This document shows positions 30,245 to 38,780 of a stretch of 64,000 bases of DNA, one piece after another. This DNA is from Leishmania donovani. Its lineage: Eukaryota > Euglenozoa > Kinetoplastea > Trypanosomatida > Trypanosomatidae. Below the pieces are notes generated by a model. The model was not told where the DNA came from. It searched no databases and saw only the letters and a program-made list of their open reading frames with translations. The stretch's first letter is position 1. The number at the start of each line of letters is the position of its first letter. The stretch covers positions 461,806 through 525,805 of the forward strand of contig NC_018251.1 in the NCBI RefSeq assembly GCF_000227135.1. The letters are read 5' to 3'. Both the position numbers and the translations under genes were made by a program.

Positions 30245-30516
30245 AGAGTGACGTGTTTTTTTCTCAGTGCTTTTCCGTGTGATATACTGGGAGTGTGAAC
30301 AAGAAAAAAATTAGATGTGTTGTAGCTACCTCGAGTGGTTTCCTCAGGCAGCAATTAGAATAAGAGGATCAGCTGTGCACAACCGTTGCCGCGCGAGCAG
30401 TCATCATCTTTGATCAACTTCTCTCTCTTCTCATTCTACACTTCATTTCTCATCCATCACCTTGAGCTTCACTTTAGTTCGAAGTAGTTTCTCCTAGTCT
30501 CTCAGTGCAACTCACT
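30245..30516. other. Intergenic spacer
   Basis: A short spacer with T-rich and C/T-rich sequence leading into the acceptor described next. Confidence 0.5.
30417..30477 (+). promoter_or_regulatory. Predicted trans-splice acceptor for the small membrane protein
   Basis: An almost pure C/T tract (cttctctctcttctcattct onward) ends in tttag at 30473-30477. The first ATG after it is at 30517. Confidence 0.5.
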
Positions 30517-30792
30517 ATGTTTCGAGGGGCGACGATGAGCCGTGTGGCTGCGGCAAACCCCGCAACATGGATGCAGCGCCGCGCGGCGTCGCTGCGGTCG
30601 GAGAAGCCTTGTGCTAGCCTTGCCGACAAGATTGTGCGTGGGCCGCCAAAGTCGGTGTACTACACGCACCCTAGCTACGTGATGTCTCGTGATAAGATGC
30701 TTCATACGATCTGGGTGGACATCGGGATCTTTCACACGTGCGCGTATGTGCTGTTCCCCTTTTTTTTCGTTGCCTACTTCTTCAAGGCGTGA
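30517..30792 (+). CDS. Small single-helix protein, probably mitochondrial, 91 aa
   Basis: Not recognised as a named family. The first 30 residues (MFRGATMSRVAAANP...) are basic and alanine-rich with no acid, like a mitochondrial targeting sequence. The C-terminal 25 residues (WVDIGIFHTCAYVLFPFFFVAYFFKA) form one hydrophobic helix. Between them lies a short conserved-looking segment with YYTHPSYVMSRDKMLH. Size, presequence and one helix fit a small accessory subunit of a respiratory-chain or ATP synthase complex, but this is inference from shape only. The start follows a textbook pyrimidine tract, and the gene is compact between TRAPPC6 and IF-2, which supports it being real despite its length. 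Confidence 0.7.
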   Translation: MFRGATMSRVAAANPATWMQRRAASLRSEKPCASLADKIVRGPPKSVYYTHPSYVMSRDKMLHTIWVDIGIFHTCAYVLFPFFFVAYFFKA

Positions 30793-31022
30793 GCAGATCG
30801 CGGGGGCGGAAACCACAACTCTCTGTTAGGTGGCGGGACGCGAGTGTGTCACATGATTTATCGGAAGAAAAAGTAGTTTCTGTCATCGATCCTCTCTTCT
30901 ACACTTACTACTTTTTTTCTTTTGCTTCGAGCATTCTAGTGCACTGATAGCTTCTCTGTAGGAAACGAAACTAGAAGTATCATTATTCTCTTGAAAGGGC
31001 CCAGGCGTACGGCTTGCGAGGC

Positions 31023-33905
31023 ATGCTTGCTCATGCAACGTACTATTACATCTCAATGCGCAGTCGGGCAGCCAAGACGTGGCCGTTACTCCACGCCGCT
31101 GGAGTACTTCTGCCAGATGCCACGTGCCGTCTCACAATACTTCCAGCCATCTCCGGCACACCATCTCTCTACTCCTCCACTTTTCATCAACAAAAAGATC
31201 CCTTCGTGTTGAAAGCATCTGGATGTTTAATGCGACGCCGCGCTGCCTGCTACTTCCATGCAACAGGAGTTGTTCTGCGCACGTGCCGCGAAGGCGCCCT
31301 GTTTCTGCTGCCGTCAGTGCTAGACTCCAAGACATTTGCCAAGCTGGCAAACCGCCAGGGAGCAAAACTGGAACTTCAGCTTTACGAGGAGATCAGGAGA
31401 GCCTCACCACACCTACACTCCCGTGCCTTTCTCGACCAGGCGAAGGAGCAGGCAAGAGAGCTGTGCTCGCCGCTCACTACACTGAAAAGGGAAGAGGTCG
31501 AGTCCACTATAGCGCAGAAGTACAAACTCACAGATGATCGACTTGTCACCTGCTTGGTTCCCTACCAGCTTGGAGCCAATATCCTCCTCTCCCGCCTACC
31601 TCCCAAGGTCAGGGAGGAGTCTCTCCGGGAATTGAAGTCTGAAGAAGCAGCCAGGCAGAGTGGGTCTCCTCCCGCACCGAACAAGTGGATCCAGTGGTAT
31701 GAAGCCGACGTTTATGTTTCAACTGGAAGGAAGTACTTGGAGCGCATCAGCACCCGTCGACAGCGTCGCATTCCTGTCTTCGCTGTCATGGGACATGTAA
31801 ATCACGGTAAGACTGCCTTACTCGATGCCTTGCAGGGGTCGCGCATCGGTGCTGAAGAGCCTCATCACATCACGCAGTCCGTTCGGGCGTTCACGATACC
31901 AAGGCCAGGCGCCGACAACGATCTTTTTACCTTCATCGACACTCCGGGGCACCGCATTTTTGTCGAAACTCGGTTTCACGTGCAGCTGATGGCTGACGTC
32001 ATCGCGTTGGTGATCTCGGTCGCCGAAGGGATCGAAAGTCAAACTCACGAGACGATCAAGGTCGCCCTCAACGTTGATAAGCCGGTGATCGTAGTCTTGA
32101 ACAAGCTAGATCTCTTGTCTGACGCGCTTACTGCCAAGAAGGCAGTGCGGCGCATCCTAGCAGAGCTGTACTCTATTGGGCTCGACGTGCACCTGCTGCA
32201 AAGGGAGAAAGATGTTGAGGCGTTGACGACCAAGGCGTCGACCGTTTGCTGCAGTAGCTGCGGCAGCAGTCTCACAGATTTGCGTCCGCAAGCGGAATAC
32301 TTTGCACCGATGAAGACGGTCGATCCGGGTTATAAGGGCAGCAAGCGGCACCCACAAGTGCAGCTGCTCCGCAAAAGCTACGGAGTGTGTGTCTCCGCTG
32401 CAACCGGAGCTCATATTCCCCTCCTGTGGCGCGTTCTGCAGCTTTGTCGAGATTGTGCGCCTCCAACATGTCTCAGCAATTCCGTTGGGCACACGGAACA
32501 CAACGCCGCCGTTCAAGCCGTTGTGTTGGAGTCTTCTAAGCACCTGTTCGACGAAGAGGGCTTTCGGCTGAACCGCAAGCGCCAGCAGATCCAGCGGAGC
32601 ATCGATCGAAAGCAGGAGAAACGCTTAAAGGTGTTTGAGCAACGAAGTCCTCGGTCGCGCCTGAACTCTGCATACAACAGCGTCAAAACGCAGTCTACAC
32701 GCCAGAATCGGACCAGCTCGTCGTCCCTGGTGATCACGGCCATCGTCCAGGAGGGCGTTCTAACTGAGGGAATGCACTTTATCGCCGATCAGGCGGGGGG
32801 CCAGGTGCACGCCTTGGTCGACTACTGGGGCAATCGTGTTGAGAAGGCGTACCCCGGCATGGCCGTCACGCTTATCGACAAGAGCAGCATGAGTGGGTGC
32901 CCCGGCGCCGGAATCCATGTGCTGTCCATGACAGACCTCGCTTCGCGCGTGCGCGTACAAGCGTATCGCCAACGGCTGCAGTGGTACGCTGAGATTTTTA
33001 CGACAAAGCTGCACTACCTCCGCCCACGGGGTATGGACGTGTCTTTCGCCCATCTGGGTGACTACGGTCAACTCGGCATCACCGACTCGCTTGAATGCCA
33101 ACTCCTGTACGGGCCGCCGCAAAAGCCCTCCGAGGAGCAGAGGCAACCGGAGGCGCTACCCCCAGGGACCTCGGCGAGCGATGAGTCCATTGGTGCGTAC
33201 CTCGCGGAGAGGAATCGAGAGTCTGAATCAAACGCGCTCCAAGTTTCCTCGGTGGGGTCTGTTGCGTTCCCGGACGGTGCAACGAAGCGCTTGACACAGG
33301 CAATTATGGACAAAGACGATGAAGAGGTGCTCGAGGCTACGTGGCAGAGTGCGCAGCTGCAGCGGCAGCTCACGTCCCAAAAGGAATACGAGGATCACGT
33401 TGCACAGTGTGTGCAGGTGGGTGTCTTAATCAAGGTAGATTCATGGCACACCGCCCGCATGCTACACCGCGAAATCTCCCGTCTCGGCACGCGCAAGGTT
33501 TATTTTCAAGTCGTCGGTGCGCGTTTCGGCCCTCTGCAGGTGAGCGACATCATTTACGTCATGCAGGCTGTGAAGATCATTGTGTGCTTCCGTACGCCTC
33601 TTTCCGCGTCCAGCGACCTGGACAGCTACATCGAGAACGCCAACTTGTGGGTGCTCCAGACCGATCACTTCTCCGACGTGGCTCTCTTCATGAAGTGGTG
33701 CGCGGTGGCGACGCACAAGGAGAAGGTGCTCGATGAAAATGACGGCGACTTAGACCACGGCGACGAGTCGGGCCCTCGGCCTCGAATTTTTGTGGACTCG
33801 AAGCCGGAGGCGGACAGCGGTGATCCGAAGGGATCTAAGTCGCAGAGACAGAGGCTTCTCCTGTATGATGACGACAACAACGATGACGAGTTTTGGAGCA
33901 TGTAG
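31023..33905 (+). CDS. Mitochondrial translation initiation factor IF-2, 960 aa
   Basis: IF-2 is the GTPase that brings initiator tRNA to the small ribosomal subunit. The presequence-like, Arg-rich N-terminus points to the mitochondrion. GTPase motifs are in order: G1 GHVNHGKT (257-264), switch region EEPHHITQSVRAF where bacterial IF-2 has GGITQ, G3 DTPGH (306-310), G4 NKLD (360-363) and G5 near VSAATG. An insert with two CxxC-like elements (VCCSSCGSS, about 407) interrupts the G domain after G4. Domain II follows around VQEGVLTEGMHFIADQAGGQV, and the tail holds the IF-2 C-terminal elements (GVLIKVDSW, then FQVVGARFGPLQVSDI). The first ATG after the likely acceptor (AG near 30929) is 31023. 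In-frame ATGs at 31056 and 31230 also give good presequences, so the N-terminus is uncertain. Confidence 0.9.
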   Translation: MLAHATYYYISMRSRAAKTWPLLHAAGVLLPDATCRLTILPAISGTPSLYSSTFHQQKDPFVLKASGCLMRRRAACYFHATGVVLRTCREGALFLLPSVLDSKTFAKLANRQGAKLELQLYEEIRRASPHLHSRAFLDQAKEQARELCSPLTTLKREEVESTIAQKYKLTDDRLVTCLVPYQLGANILLSRLPPKVREESLRELKSEEAARQSGSPPAPNKWIQWYEADVYVSTGRKYLERISTRRQRRIPVFAVMGHVNHGKTALLDALQGSRIGAEEPHHITQSVRAFTIPRPGADNDLFTFIDTPGHRIFVETRFHVQLMADVIALVISVAEGIESQTHETIKVALNVDKPVIVVLNKLDLLSDALTAKKAVRRILAELYSIGLDVHLLQREKDVEALTTKASTVCCSSCGSSLTDLRPQAEYFAPMKTVDPGYKGSKRHPQVQLLRKSYGVCVSAATGAHIPLLWRVLQLCRDCAPPTCLSNSVGHTEHNAAVQAVVLESSKHLFDEEGFRLNRKRQQIQRSIDRKQEKRLKVFEQRSPRSRLNSAYNSVKTQSTRQNRTSSSSLVITAIVQEGVLTEGMHFIADQAGGQVHALVDYWGNRVEKAYPGMAVTLIDKSSMSGCPGAGIHVLSMTDLASRVRVQAYRQRLQWYAEIFTTKLHYLRPRGMDVSFAHLGDYGQLGITDSLECQLLYGPPQKPSEEQRQPEALPPGTSASDESIGAYLAERNRESESNALQVSSVGSVAFPDGATKRLTQAIMDKDDEEVLEATWQSAQLQRQLTSQKEYEDHVAQCVQVGVLIKVDSWHTARMLHREISRLGTRKVYFQVVGARFGPLQVSDIIYVMQAVKIIVCFRTPLSASSDLDSYIENANLWVLQTDHFSDVALFMKWCAVATHKEKVLDENDGDLDHGDESGPRPRIFVDSKPEADSGDPKGSKSQRQRLLLYDDDNNDDEFWSM

Positions 33906-34356
33906 ACTCGATTCCCCTGGTCGTCTTCGCAAGTGCTACGCGTGCTGCCTGCATTGTTGACGGAGCGAGCTGTCCTCCTTTTTTTCTTATGCGGTGCTAC
34001 CGACAGGTGAGCGCTGATCGCCTGCAAGGGCTTCTCACAGAGGGTGACGGACATTGATCCGAAATCGAGCACCTGACACCACCACCGCCAACAGAAAAAA
34101 ATTGACTTTGTCATGCATGCCATACTTGTGTCTTCTTCTTTTTCCCCTTAGCCACAGGTCCACCGGCAATGGCTGTTTAGCCTCATCGACTCCTTGGGGG
34201 GGGGGGGGCTGAGGACGAGGAACGACTGCATGTGCTCGCCCCAGCTGCATGCACCTTGTGGGACTTTCGTGTCCCTCTCGACGACCAGCACCGTTGTCCA
34301 TCTGCCTCTTTCCCTTCCCCACGCTCTCCTTCTGCTCTCCTTCGCTTTTTTTTTGC
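33906..34356. other. Intergenic spacer
   Basis: Spacer of about 450 bases with a G run at 34198-34208 and a strong C/T tract at the right end. No gene is seen. Confidence 0.55.
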
Positions 34357-34358
34357 AG
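34299..34358 (+). promoter_or_regulatory. Predicted trans-splice acceptor for the IQ-motif protein
   Basis: A C/T tract (ctctttcccttccccacgct onward) ends in ttttttttgcag with AG at 34357-34358. The next ATG is 34409. Confidence 0.6.
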
Positions 34359-34408
34359 CTGCCGACGGAGCCCTCATCAGTTCTTGAGTAGGCTGCTCGT
34401 TGCATATC

Positions 34409-37075
34409 ATGGACGCCACGCACGATCGCCCACCCGCGGGGTCGGCGGCTGTATCTGTGCATGCCGCCTTCGGTAGCTTCTCACAAGCCCGCGAGCTTAC
34501 AATGGCTCGGGAGCAACCATTGCTCGCACTCAAGGCGTACAGCACGTGGATGCGAAGGAGGAGGGTAGGCGCATCGGCGCGGGCTGCGGCACTCCTGGAC
34601 TTTACGCTCTACTGCAACATGTTTGCCTTGCAGATCTGGGAAACGGAGGATGTCCGCCCTGATGCACCACTTGCTCTCGCTCGTGACTACTTCCAGCTTG
34701 TCATGGACGAGTTCAGTGCGCTCTACAAAGTTGTGCTGCCCGACCTCGACGCACCAGAGACCGATGCCGACTTGGCCTCGATGCCTATCTTGGATGCGAA
34801 GACAGATTCGGTTCCTGGCGGGCTGTGGGCGGCGCTCTTGCTCACTATAGGCAATCAGGCGTGCGTGGAGCTGCGTGCTGGTGGAGACGGTGTCGCGAAA
34901 GCGGAGCGGCTTTTCCTCCTTAGCAGACAGCTGGAGGGGCAGATGAGCGACGTGCCGAGTCTCGGGTGGACGTGGAGGATTGTCCGAGACCTCAATGCAG
35001 CTGTTTGCGCGGTCATGCACTGCGACTTTTCTCAAGGAGAAGAGGCTGCCCGGAGCGCCCTCGCACTCCTGGAAACGCACATAGAAGACGAATCCGCGGA
35101 TGCACTTTCCAGTGAATCAGTTGATGAGAATGGATACGCCCCACACACATCCCTGCTGCTGGCCCTGACTCACTACACACTAGGTGTTGCCACAGAGAAC
35201 ACTTCGTGCGAGTCGTCTCTCTTAGACTACGATCGCGCAATCGCACTAGCCTCCGAGGGCGACACAGGCTCATCCCTCGCGGCCTTGATGAGTCGAGCCA
35301 GAAACCGACTCGCGGTGTATGTAGAGGAGCGGCAGGCTAAGGCGACGCTCCAGGCAGAAGAGGCGGCAGGCGCAGCGAACGCCGAGAAGAAAGGTCGCAC
35401 GGCCTCGCGACTCAAAACTGGAAAGGCGACGTCCTCTCGCCGCGCACCGCAGAAGGCTGAAAATCCTCGCTTCTCGCAATCGGAACAGGGCCTGCCCCCC
35501 ATCGTGACCCCGTCAATCCCAGACGTTCTCCAAGGCTATCTTGAGAAGGAGGGGCTAACCACCACATTGGTACGCGTTGGCGCCTTGAAAGATCTCTATG
35601 AAGTATTGGCCAGGTCGCTTCCCGGATACGAGGACTGCGAAGCGCTTCCACAGTCCCTCTTCGCCGGAACCCGCTTCGAGGCTGGCGCCCACGAGTCTAT
35701 CTTCGCCGTCCTCTTCTGCACCGACACACCTTTGCAGTGGACGTTACGGCTCCTCGATGCGGCAGGGAACCCTGTCGCCCTCCGCCACTCTGTGTGGGCA
35801 CCACGCCCGGTGCTAGCTTCGCTGCTCATGGAGATGGCTGCGCAACGTCCGCCTGCACCGCGGAGCACCGCGGCCCTCCAAACCCGCAAAGAAATTTCCG
35901 ACGGTAACGGAAAGTTGCGCCAGCAAGTCATTCAAATGTTTGCCCCGCCGGCGGCAGCTCCAACTGTGAAGCAGAAGGCCCATGAGTGGGTAGACGCTGC
36001 TGTGGAGCTGCTTGGACAGCGCTTGAGCCTCCTCCTCAAAACGGAGCGTGCCTTTGAGGAGCAGTGGATCGCGACGGAGCGCATTCAATCCGCTTTGCAC
36101 ACCTTTGCCGTTCCGCAAGACATCCTGCGTGTGAAGCAGGAACTGCTGAAGGAAAAGCATCTGCAGGAGCGCCGGCAGGATCGGAGTGCGCGCCTCATCG
36201 TGCACTTTTTTCGACACATCGTCAAGCAGCGAACCCTCGGTGCGGAGCAGACGCTCGTGAGGCGGCATCGCTTTGAGGAGAGGGTGGCGGCCGCGGTGAC
36301 TCTGCAGAAGTACATACGTCGCTGGTGCGCCTATCAGGAAATGGGGCGCCGCCTTGCAGCGCGCAAAGAGTACGTCGAGAAGATTATCCGGTTGCAGAGT
36401 CTCGCGCGACGGAGAGCGGCGGCGCGCGCTTACGCGGAGCTGCGCGAGTCGAGGCGCAAGGAGGACCTCATTAAAACACACCTCATCCTCTTTTCGTGCG
36501 CCGCTCTTCAAATTCAACGAATGTATCGCGGGCATTGTGCTCGACTGCGCTGCTATCATCTTCGCGGACAGATGCACGCCGCCACGCTGCATCACATGCG
36601 AGACTCACGTAACTACTACGCCACCGTCATTCAGAAGTGCGTGCGTGGAATGCTAGCGCGATGCCAGTATGGGCGAGCCGTGTATGCGAGCCGCTGCTAC
36701 GGCCGAAACGCCTACAAGACACAGCTTTGGGAGCGCAGCTGCGTGGTAATTCAGCGCGCCTACCGCGCATGCCGCTCGCGCCGCAGGCTCGCCGGCTATA
36801 GAGCTGCACCACAGATTTGCGGTGGCCCACAGCTAAGTGGGCCCAGCACTGCATTTTCGAGACACTTTGTGCGTGTTCACACCGATGGTGCAGTGACGGC
36901 GGACAAGAAGCAGGCGGTCGCAGCGAACAGGATCCAGAAGATGTATCGCTCTTGTGCCGCGAAGCGGCGACTGGAAGCTCTCAAGTACGCTCGAAGGAAG
37001 GAACTGGAGGCGAGGGAGGAGCAACCGCAATGGGGCGCGCGATCAACCTTCTCGCTGAAAGATTGCGTCTTTTGA
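34409..37075 (+). CDS. IQ-motif protein with six C-terminal IQ repeats, 888 aa
   Basis: The C-terminal third carries at least six IQ-like motifs (calmodulin or EF-hand protein binding helices). They start at about VTLQKYIRRWCAYQ (residue 631), IIRLQSLARRRAAARA, ALQIQRMYRGHCARLR, ATVIQKCVRGMLAR, CVVIQRAYRACRSRR and ANRIQKMYRSCAAKRR. Between about residues 545 and 630 the sequence is helical and charged and may be a coiled coil. The N-terminal 330 residues are alpha-helical, with a repeat-like pattern (ALDYDRAIALAS-type helices, LLDYDRAIALASEG near 275) that could be TPR-like. A basic Ala/Lys linker (KGRTASRLKTGKATSSRR) follows. No motor or kinase domain is visible. IQ proteins in trypanosomatids are often flagellar or cytoskeletal, but nothing here proves that. 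The start is the first ATG after a strong acceptor. Confidence 0.8.
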   Translation: MDATHDRPPAGSAAVSVHAAFGSFSQARELTMAREQPLLALKAYSTWMRRRRVGASARAAALLDFTLYCNMFALQIWETEDVRPDAPLALARDYFQLVMDEFSALYKVVLPDLDAPETDADLASMPILDAKTDSVPGGLWAALLLTIGNQACVELRAGGDGVAKAERLFLLSRQLEGQMSDVPSLGWTWRIVRDLNAAVCAVMHCDFSQGEEAARSALALLETHIEDESADALSSESVDENGYAPHTSLLLALTHYTLGVATENTSCESSLLDYDRAIALASEGDTGSSLAALMSRARNRLAVYVEERQAKATLQAEEAAGAANAEKKGRTASRLKTGKATSSRRAPQKAENPRFSQSEQGLPPIVTPSIPDVLQGYLEKEGLTTTLVRVGALKDLYEVLARSLPGYEDCEALPQSLFAGTRFEAGAHESIFAVLFCTDTPLQWTLRLLDAAGNPVALRHSVWAPRPVLASLLMEMAAQRPPAPRSTAALQTRKEISDGNGKLRQQVIQMFAPPAAAPTVKQKAHEWVDAAVELLGQRLSLLLKTERAFEEQWIATERIQSALHTFAVPQDILRVKQELLKEKHLQERRQDRSARLIVHFFRHIVKQRTLGAEQTLVRRHRFEERVAAAVTLQKYIRRWCAYQEMGRRLAARKEYVEKIIRLQSLARRRAAARAYAELRESRRKEDLIKTHLILFSCAALQIQRMYRGHCARLRCYHLRGQMHAATLHHMRDSRNYYATVIQKCVRGMLARCQYGRAVYASRCYGRNAYKTQLWERSCVVIQRAYRACRSRRRLAGYRAAPQICGGPQLSGPSTAFSRHFVRVHTDGAVTADKKQAVAANRIQKMYRSCAAKRRLEALKYARRKELEAREEQPQWGARSTFSLKDCVF

Positions 37076-37674
37076 GGCATCATTATTCACCCAAGTCTGC
37101 CGTTTCTCGCTACCCCCACCCCACTTTTCACACATACCTACATACCTTCGGACATCCGCCCTGACGGGTCTCGTATGGGCGTGCGTGTGTATGTGTGCGT
37201 GGCGGTGCTTCATGTACCATAATCGGGATGTAGGCGTTGTCCGTCTTTCCCTTTCACGTTTTTCTTTTCGTTTGTTCGCTGGAACATTGGCTCCCGTACC
37301 TTTTTGTTTTATGTTGTCGATTGGCTTTCTTGCTTTGTGTCGTCCGTGTAGCGTGGGCATGCTTGCGTCTGTGCACGTCATCGACGCCCAAAAAGAAACC
37401 GCCGCAGACAACTACGAACAGAAGCGCGTAGAAAGGGGAAAGGAGTGAAGGATCATTAGCCGTAGTACTCATACGTAGAGGCCACCACCCCCTCCCACAT
37501 ATGCTGCTATCGCTCATGTGTTGTTCGGACGCGCTTTCGCACCCCACCTGCACTGGCGACGGCCGTGGACCATTTACTGTCGCTTTTTATGCTCTGGTGC
37601 GTCCACACGGTCCCCATCTCCCTCTCGCTACCGCTCCATTCTTTTGTCGCTTCCCGTGGTCGCTCGTCGCTGAT
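37076..37674. other. 3' UTR/intergenic before SIDER-like copy E
   Basis: T/C-rich unique sequence with a short A-rich part near 37390-37440. No gene is seen. It is the likely 3' UTR of the IQ-motif gene. Confidence 0.55.
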
Positions 37675-38222
37675 GTCGTGGGACGCCTCCGTGCGTGGTA
37701 TCGCAGGGTCCAGTGCCCCCACTCTGTCTGGGGAGGCCGAGCAGCCCCCCTCCACTATCCCCGCCAAAGGCCAGCCCGCTTCTCGTGGTGACAGAGTCAT
37801 GCACCGACGACGTAGGGGGGAGGTCGGAGTGAGTCACCGCCACTGCTGTCGGCGGTCAGGTCCTGGATGGCGCTGCGGTGGGGGCACCTGCAACAGTGAG
37901 CACGCTTGTGCCATCCGTGTGGTGGGTGGAGCTCCNNNNNNNNNNNNNNNNNNNNNNNNNNNNNNNNNNNNNNNNNNNNNNNNNNNNNNNNNNNNNNNNN
38001 NNNNNNNNNNNNNNNNNNNNNNNNNNNNNNNNNNNNGTGGGGACGGGCATGGTGGTGGGGGGGCGGCTGTGGGGCGGCCTGCGGGGTCAGGGGCGAGTAG
38101 ATTGTGAGGCGCGGGGTCCTTGCCGTGATGCGTGCCTGCTGCTGCTTTTCGCGAGGCGATGGGGCCTGCGGGCAGGGCTGTGTCGAGCGTGGGCTGGGTC
38201 ATGCTCTGTGGCAGAGGGGACG
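37675..38222 (+). mobile_element. SIDER-like retroposon, copy E (gapped)
   Basis: Full-length apart from the N run at 37936-38036. It starts at gtcgtgggacgcctccgtgc, as in copy F, and ends at gtggcagaggggacgcg. The gap-free first 250 bases differ from copy F by a single G in a G run. It lies about 600 bases downstream of the IQ-motif gene in sense orientation and 560 bases before HID1. A few A residues (gcaaaaattc) follow the end, too short to call a tail. Confidence 0.85.
37936..38036. other. Assembly gap (101 N) inside repeat E
   Basis: A run of N in the middle of the repeat. Confidence 0.95.
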
Positions 38223-38780
38223 CGTTGAAAGCAAAAATTCACATGCCACTCCTCTATTCTCGTCTTTCTTCGTCACTGCATGTGGCGCGTACCTGAATCT
38301 CCCCCCTCCCCCCCTGCGTGGGAAGCAGAAAGTGGAAGTGCTCCTGGAGGGATCGCACAAACGAAACGTATCTGTTTCTCTCTCTGAAGCACACCAATCT
38401 GATTGATCTTCAATAAAATCCTCATCTGTCCATTCCTTGACAAAGCAGGCCACCTCTCTCTCTCTCCCTTCACACACACACACACACACACAGCCGCACA
38501 CAGACGCACGCAAGGCGATCTATACAAGGACGCAAGTCACGTAGCTCGTTTACGCGGGCTTTTGTTGGGATCGTCGTTTCGTTTTCCTTCTCGTCTTCTC
38601 GTTTCGCCTGGTTGTTTTCCTTTTGTGAGCACAGGCGTTGACCTGCATCTTCACCGGTGACGCGTCTGCTGCTTTGTTGCTCTTTGTAGTTTTCGTATCG
38701 CGTCGTCTTCGCTCATCCTTTTCGCGTCTGTTTCGGCCCCCCGTCTATTGTACGATTTCATCGTTTTCTCTTACAGCGCA
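38223..38780. other. Intergenic and HID1 5' UTR
   Basis: A (CA)n tract lies at about 38471-38491. T/C-rich sequence ends in ttacag at 38771-38776, a possible splice acceptor only four bases before the HID1 ATG; earlier AGs near 38630 are alternatives. Confidence 0.5.

Noticed and set aside
37565..38107. Open frames inside SIDER-like copy E
   Set aside because: Single-base indels in G runs between copies shift the frames, so the element is not protein-coding.
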